From positions 13,886,001 through 13,950,000 of the forward strand of contig NW_024464918.1 in the NCBI RefSeq assembly GCF_017591425.1: 64,000 nt of DNA, written 5' to 3'. The DNA comes from Ochotona curzoniae. Taxonomy: Eukaryota; Chordata; Mammalia; Lagomorpha; Ochotonidae. Positions 57,621 to 64,000 of the stretch are shown here, in pieces. A program made the position numbers and the translations under genes. The notes under the pieces are model-generated. The model did no database searches and had not been told where the DNA came from. It was given only the letters and a program-made list of their open reading frames with translations. Within the stretch, counting starts at the first letter, position 1; every line of letters starts with the position of its first letter.

Positions 57621-58617
57621 ATCAACCTACCTAAAAATTAAAAAGGAATCGAATTCCCATATTTAGATCTTTCAAAGGCCACTGTGCAGACTTTAAGTCC
57701 ACAGCAATATGCATTGGAATTCTCTTTCTTCTACGTTCCTTTCCCTCAGCCTGCATGGTCCTCGCTGCTCTCTGCCACTGACAGGACAGGGCCCTCCTCT
57801 GTTCTGAGGTTGCATGTGGTCTCATTCTTGCATTCACCAGCCTCTGCCATTGCTTCATTTTCTAAGAAATCTCTTTCCTACACAGAAATCCCTCCTCCAG
57901 CAGAGCAGGGGAAAGGGAGACACTGTTTCAGGACAGGGTGAGGGGTGCTAACTCCTCCCCTTAGGAGGTGTGGCCTGGGCTATTGACAGGGACAAGTTCA
58001 GGGAGCCAAGGGCAAACACAGCCAGATGAATTGAGCTGGTGGTGGGTGGGAGAGGCCTGAAGGAGGCAAGGTCAGTTAAGGAGGCAACGTTTGCAGAACA
58101 GCAGAGAGCACTTCCCAAATGGGTGCCGGGGCACCACAGGACTGATGAACACAGACTACTGTTCTGTTGACACCATTCTTCTTTTCCCCACGGACTTCCC
58201 CTCCTTCTCACTTCATCTTCCTCCTTGCTTCATTTGTTTTTCCCCTACTTTTTCATGCTGACTTGCTTCATCTTTGCCTGTGCGCCTGTCCTGATCCTAG
58301 CTCTAAAAGCAGTTCCATGACTCCAAGTATTACAATCTCCCTCAACCAACAGTCCTGCTCCCTCTCCTTCCCCCCATTGCATCCTGAGCCCATGAAATGA
58401 TTTAATGCTAATCTAGGGACGTGGTGAACATCTCATCACATTTGTCAGTCATAATCAGATGAAAGGCTAGCAGTCCATGATATAGCTTCCCATTTTCCAA
58501 AGATAAGCACTCTGTATCCCCACCATGAACCCCAGAAACCACTACAGCCCAACATGCTCAACTTTATTCTTTCAATAACAGTACATACTAACTTGACTTC
58601 CTATAGAAATCACACAG
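57621..58617. other. Intergenic, no feature recognised
   Basis: Unique-looking or very old sequence; frames up to 87 residues without resemblance to known proteins. Confidence 0.45.
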
Positions 58618-58782
58618 CGGGGAGCATTGTGGAACAGTGAGGCCACCATATTGCCTGCTGATGGCTGTGATTGGAGTACAGTTTTGAGTCTCAGTTCTTC
58701 GGCTGTGGATTCACCTCCCAGTTGATGCACTCTCCCCCTCTCTCTGTCACTCTTTCAAACAAATAAACATTTTTAAAATAAA
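58618..58782 (+). mobile_element. Short, internally deleted old SINE
   Basis: 'ggagcattgtggaacagtga' (A box region), 'ttttgagtctcagttcttcg' (B box region), then a direct jump to 'ctttcaaacaaataaacatt' tail. It is a lagomorph SINE missing most of its body. Confidence 0.6.
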
Positions 58783-59870
58783 TCATTCAAATCCTTTATT
58801 CCTCAGTTCTTCATATTTGTTCAAAATGTAATAGTATTTATTTTAAAACATGTCTAAAAAGATGATCAAAATAAGTCACATGCTGATTTATTCAGTGCAT
58901 GACACATTTAGCCACTCAAGTTTAGGAATTGTTTTTCTATTTTATGTGTACATCACAATATATTCACCTGATGGAGGGTTATCTTTTATCCCATGTTATT
59001 TTTATTCAATTGATATAATAAAATTTCAAAGGAATAAAAGTGAAAATTCTGCTTATCATATCCATGGCATCCAAAGGGGCACCTCAAAGAATGGATCTTT
59101 TTTTTTTTTTTGGTCAAAAACAGAAGCAAAATAACAAATGAAAAATAACCTATAAATCATTTACTTTTCTTAGAGTACCTCTATGTTACCTAGTGCCATG
59201 GAACTCCAGACATAAAAAAGGAGAACCACTCTGGAATTGGCACCTGCCGAAGGAAGCAGATGCTAGATGGTGCATCTCCAAGGCAGGGGCCTCGCACTGC
59301 AGTTGAGGATGGAAAGGGACTAACGATGTGGAGTCAGCAATGGAGGAGTGCACGGAAGAAGAAAGAAATATTTCCTAGATACTGACGGCTATGAGTACCC
59401 TTTGTTGCTGGGAGATTTATTATTTCGAGCAGACTCAAGCCCATCATCATCCAAGGAGCTAAACTACCCACGTGGCTGCCTGCAGCAGGCATCCAGCCAC
59501 CCCATCAGTATCAGCTTTCCCTTGTGTTTTAGAATATGAAAACCAACGCTTGCTGTTGCCAGAAGTCCCTGGGCTTTGAGGTGATTTGCTACATGACACT
59601 CTGGTGGAAAGAGCTGATTCACACTGAACTAGAAACCTGGAAATGAGCATTGCGGCAAGAGAAGCCTGAGCCGAGTGCTTAAAGCACTATGGTGGGTTGT
59701 GAGGAACCCGGGAAGGTTAGGGAGGCTGTGATGTGTATCATTCAGGGTTGGAACATTTGGAAAAACAGTGTCTGTGGTCAGCTGGAAAGGCAGACATTTT
59801 TGTGCTCTAATGGGGAGATGTGGACATGGACTGGCAAAGGCTGCACTGGAGGTCCACACTTGGCGCAGCC
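58783..59870. other. Intergenic, no feature recognised
   Basis: AT-rich sequence with a T run at 59099-59111. Frames of 63-119 residues near 59348-60048 do not resemble known proteins; the later part overlaps a CSINE. Confidence 0.45.
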
Positions 59871-59871
59871 T

Positions 59872-60185
59872 GCAGAACACTGCCTGACATCCCCGACCAG
59901 GGTATCACCGCTTCAGGTCCTGGCTGCTCTGCTTCTGATCCAGCTTCCTGCTCACTTTCCTGAGAAAGCAGTAGAAAAGGGCCCAAGTAAGTATGCCCCT
60001 GACACCCATGTGGAAGTCTTGAATGGAGTTTCTGGCTCTTGTCTTTAGCCTGGTTCAGTGCTGGACAGCTAACGGTTGCATCCATCTGGGGAATCAATTA
60101 GTAGATGAAAGATCTTTCTCTCCCTCTTTGTCTCTCCTTCTCTTTTCATAGCTTGGCCTTTCAAAAAAAAGTAGATAAATCTCTA
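59872..60185 (+). mobile_element. CSINE, diverged
   Basis: Plus-strand copy: 'gcttcaggtcctggctgctc' (B box region), 'tgatccagcttcctgctcac', 'agaaagcagtagaaaagggc', 'gggaatcaattagtagatga', with tail tttcaaaaaaaagtagataa. The 5' end is degraded. Confidence 0.85.
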
Positions 60186-60189
60186 TTTT

Positions 60190-61970
60190 TAATGCAATAT
60201 TGGACTGGCTATATGTAGCTTCCTAATTGTCCACTTTTGGACATGAGAGTATACAGGGAACTCAATAATCTGGGTTATGTTGTATTAGAAAATAGTGCAG
60301 TTCATCATTGAGTTTCTATTCAGTGAAATAGCATCAAAGTAAAAAAAACAAACAAAACAAAAAATTGGCCAAGGGCAAGGGCCACAGCAAGGACTGGGCC
60401 ATTGAAATACCACCTAAGGGTGTATTCCAAAGCAAGTATGTGGCCATCTGACCCTCTGTTAAAACGTCAAAAAAGATTAAAGTGGCAATGAATAGATCTA
60501 TCTAACTGGGCAAAGAGCATCCTAGCAAGATCACACAGAAGCCTGAAGTTCACAAAGTATGTGCAGCTGGAGAGGTATTTTTGAAAAGAATTATGGGTGT
60601 GCTTTTGGCCCATGGAATTGACTTGGAGCAGATGTACATGCAAAAAAAAAAAAACCACATAATTCTTCAAATAATTGTCTTGGAAAATAAGTGGCCATTC
60701 TGATACAGAATAGATTGTGCCTGTTAGAGAAGTTAAAAACATACCAAATCACATAAGTAGAATGGGAAGCTTGCTCACTTTCAGAAACGATCAAAGTCAA
60801 ATACAAAGGAAAGGATCCCCAGAGGGCACAAGAGCTGTGAAAAACACCTGCAGAGCAAGACTCCACTTCCATGGGATCCAAGGGATGCAGGGCCATTCAC
60901 TACTCCATCGATTGTGGGCTTGTCCTATGACTTGCTTAGATCTGCAGAATGTTCATGGATGTGAGGTGAGTTAGAGGTGTGTGCCCTGGTCAGTATAGCT
61001 TTGGGCTGTCTTGGCAACAGCTGAAATTCCTGGACAAAATTTCTACAATTTGAACTGAATTGACCCAAAATGCCCAACTCAAGAACCTCCTGTTAAGTCA
61101 CGACCTCTGACATCACATTTTCCTATTCTTTGTTTTTTTAAATTCTTGAAGATTTTATTGTTTGATGTTATTTTTTTTAAATTATATTTTGACAATCTTT
61201 ACCTAGTCAACCAGGGTAAAAAGGCTCAAGGGCTACAGGGAAGTGGGCAACACCATTGTTTCCACATTGTTTCCCTCCTGTATCCGAGGTAAAGGGAGAC
61301 ATTGAGGGAGAAGCCCCACCCAGTTTCCCACCCTATTTTTTTAAAGTTCCTGCCCCTGCTGGAATGATTTTCACTATACATTGATCTAACTCTTAGCATT
61401 CTTACTCACTGACACCACTGAATGCTGAAACCTGCCACATGGTCATACTGAATACTTGCCTTTGGATGTCAAGTTCCCTGCCCTCTCTCAGAGTTAGTAA
61501 TTCTCACAAGCTCAGGTTGTGCTGGGAATATCATGAAGATCTTGGGTTTCTCCAGTCAACACTGCTTCCCAACAGATATGTCCAAAGTGTAAAGGACATC
61601 TCTGATGTGGGAATATTAATGTGTGCTCCAATTAGTTAGTTCTCAACAAGAGCAGCCAGTGGAATCATTTCTGAGCAACGATTCAGGAAAATAATCAGGA
61701 AACAGAAATACTTATTGCCTGAATTAAAACAAACAAGGGGTCTACAGTATGAATTGATGTATATTGACCTTAACTGTGTTGCTGATGAATCTGCCCAGAT
61801 AGGCCAAATAATAGCTGTTGGAGATGATGGAACTTGATGGCATTAAAAAAAAAGAGAGACCTCAAGTATAAGGAATAAAAATTGAAGAAATTCCAAGCAG
61901 TTTTTAATGTACCTCTGCTGGTTTTGTCCAGAGATGCCTCTAATCTGGTAACTGGTTTCTTCATTCCCTC
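60190..61970. other. Intergenic, mostly unassigned
   Basis: Contains A-rich runs at 60340-60363 and 60641-60654. The part 61137-61400 (T/A-rich then 'gtaaaaaggctcaagggcta' and 'gaagccccacccagtttccc') might be a LINE-1 3' end, but I cannot confirm it. No gene. Confidence 0.4.
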
Positions 61971-61974
61971 CATA

Positions 61975-62370
61975 GACAAGATGGTAAGAGTCTCTGTCTT
62001 CCAGGAACTGCCCATTTATCTAGCAGGTAGGCAGACAACCATGAGACACTTGACATTACTAGAGTATTTAGGACTATTTTTGAGGCTCATAGGACAGGAA
62101 ACCAAGAGGGCAATGCGTTAGAGACCTGACCTCCAGTAGTGGAGGAAAGTTTCCGCTGAGAAAATGCAGAAGGCACAAGCCAAGATCTAAAGGGTAAGTG
62201 AGGCCAGAAAGAACATTAACATCTGAGTGAAGAGCACACACAAAGGAGCCAAGAAAGGTCACTGTGGATGAGGCCAAGAGGGAGAGAGGTGACAGACGAA
62301 GCCAGTGCAATGTCAAGACCCAGACCTGAGCGGCCTTGGGTAGACCAGAGGACAACAGTGGCTCTTATTT
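61975..62370 (+). mobile_element. L2 LINE 3' fragment
   Basis: 'tcttccaggaactgcccatt', 'catctgagtgaagagcacac' and 'gcggccttgggtagaccaga' fall in L2 order. Strongly diverged. Confidence 0.4.
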
Positions 62371-64000
62371 AAAGAGGAAAAGGAAGCTAATGAAAACTTG
62401 ACAAAGTTATCAGCTTCCAAGACTCAGGCATGTGTTGTGGATCTACTTCCAACCCCTCTCCTCTGAAGGCATGTGCCTCCAGTCTACAACATAACTGAGT
62501 TCTGGCACCTCACTGTGCCAGGTGACTATGTGTCAGTTTCCATCACTGGGTTCACCTTTACCTTTCCATGAAGCCCACTGTGTGACACCCATCAGATCTC
62601 ATAAGGTTTGATATTTATTTTGTTTCAACTATCAGTCTTTTTGTCAAGTGTAGTCTCAAGCACAGCAGGTGAACTTTTTATGGTTTAAGGGATAAATAGA
62701 AAACTGACGGGCTCACACCCATTAGCTAATGGATTACTAAGCAAAAGGGACTACATTCCACCCCACTGCACTTAGCCCAAGGTTGCTAGGAATTTTAAAG
62801 ACAAGTGAAAGCTTCCTCTTCACTTTACGAACTGGAGGGGCGGGGGCAGAGGAGGGAGAGGAAGCTTAAACTCAAAGATGGCTTCTTTGACAGACAGATG
62901 AATGAATAAGGCTATCATTATGTAATCATACATCTTAGGGTTTATTTATTATTGGCTGCACAACACATTTTAGAAATACTTTGGAGACATCTGACCTGCC
63001 AGGTCGGTGCATTTGTTGGCTACCACCTGGCAGGCAGAAGACCCTGATGGAGCATCACTCAGCCATCTTGTTTTTGCTCATCCTATCAGAGTCCCAATAA
63101 TTCATGGGGAGATACATAAGGAAAATGAAGCTATTTTACTCAAGTTGCTTTGCAGTAAATGTGTCTGACATTCTGTTATCTGCAATGCACCACGCCTTTG
63201 TAAATTACCCACTGCACATGTTGTGCCAGGACCTCTTTTCCAGAGCCTTTAATCAGTTGTTTCTGATATATGTGTCTCATTAGCATTGGAGCAATGCAAT
63301 CACTTTTTTATCTTGAATCTCATGATTTTATTGGGCTATTAAGGGCTTGATTTGTGGGCAGAGGGAACAGCAAGAGAACTTATGCCATTGATCACACCAT
63401 GCAGGAGGTGCCCAGCAAAATGTAGAAATCAGCAGTCGGAGTCCCAGAAACACACAGAGTTGGCACAAGTGAGAACTAACATGATAGCAAGCTCGCTTTG
63501 ACAAATTGTTGATCTCAAAACTTTAGTTTCCCTATCAACCCAGCAATGACCTACACCATTACTCAGTCATGCCCAGAGGAAAGGATGCAAAACTATCTAC
63601 TTCCAAAGGGATTTTTCAACATGTTAAAGTCCAAGATATTGTTTTGGGTAAAGGGGCACAATAATCATGGCACGAGATCATGCAGCTCACACTAAGAACT
63701 TCAGTAGCCAATTGCAAACACACTCATCTTTGTTCCACCCCAAGATCAAAGAACCTTAGGCCTTACCAACTAGAGGGACAGCCTTAAAAGTTATTTTCCT
63801 AATGCTCTCACAAGATGCAAAGAAAGAGGGACAGTGTCTAGCTCAACATTCAACAGCAAAAACAGTGCTGGTGCCAAACCCAACAATTTGATGCTGATAC
63901 AGAAGTTGGCGGGTTCTTAACCTTTGGTTTCCATAGTCTCTGGGTGCATGAAAACAGTCATAGAGGGTTATTAAAGCTGAAAAGCTTGAAAAAGGCAACT
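62371..64000. other. Intergenic, no gene; candidate conserved block 62870-63340
   Basis: Unique sequence. The part 62870-63340 is ATTA-rich and free of transposons (tcattatgtaatcatacatc, caggtcggtgcatttgttgg, cctttaatcagttgtttctg), a texture seen in conserved elements. The last 100 bp (ggttcttaacctttggtttc) may start a hAT-type relic cut by the window edge. Confidence 0.35.

Noticed and set aside
1..64000. Search for CRISPR arrays, operons, phage or bacterial systems
   Set aside because: The DNA is vertebrate: spliced exons, SINEs, LINEs and LTR relics throughout, with no prokaryotic gene structure.

Overview
The window is mammalian nuclear DNA carrying the 3' end of the transcription-factor gene EBF1 (early B-cell factor 1, COE family) on the + strand. 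Six exons with consensus AG acceptors and GT donors join in a consistent phase. They encode 245 complete residues plus two bases of a split codon, ending in the EBF1 C-terminus (…SGMIVPPM, stop). Against the 591-residue length I recall for EBF1, this is about residue 346 to 591, i.e. exons 11-16 of 16. The DNA-binding domain, most of the IPT/TIG domain and the promoter lie upstream of the window.

The host is a lagomorph. About a dozen copies of the tRNA-derived CSINE family are scattered on both strands, several with clear target-site duplications. The young copies end in a tail unlike the rabbit consensus I remember, so a pika (Ochotona) is my best guess; this part is inference.

Layout: 1-21015 is intron 10, holding CSINEs, MIR and L2 relics, two MaLR-like LTRs each split by a CSINE, and a possible retrocopy. 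Exon 11 (21016-21104) is followed by a 16.2 kb intron. Exons 12, 13 and 14 (37321-37386, 38307-38484, 39092-39271) are clustered. Intron 14 holds an AT-rich candidate regulatory block. Exon 15 (42721-42915) is followed by an 8.2 kb intron with a ~595-bp pure pyrimidine microsatellite and nested SINEs. Exon 16 (51132-51163 coding) leads into a long 3' UTR with at least three candidate poly(A) signals, the last near 54283. From about 54306 to 64000 I see intergenic sequence with L2 and CSINE remains and no gene.

The exons build the end of the IPT domain, the helix-loop-helix dimerisation region with its vertebrate-type duplicated helix (exon 12 and the start of exon 13), and the Ser/Thr/Pro/Asn-rich activation region. 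Nearly every long computed reading frame elsewhere is a shadow of a SINE or simple repeat. I found no RNA gene, CRISPR, operon or novel enzymatic system. The points worth a second look are the microsatellite, the nested-repeat stratigraphy, the duplicated-helix exon and its splice sites, and several candidate non-coding regulatory blocks that I cannot test for conservation.
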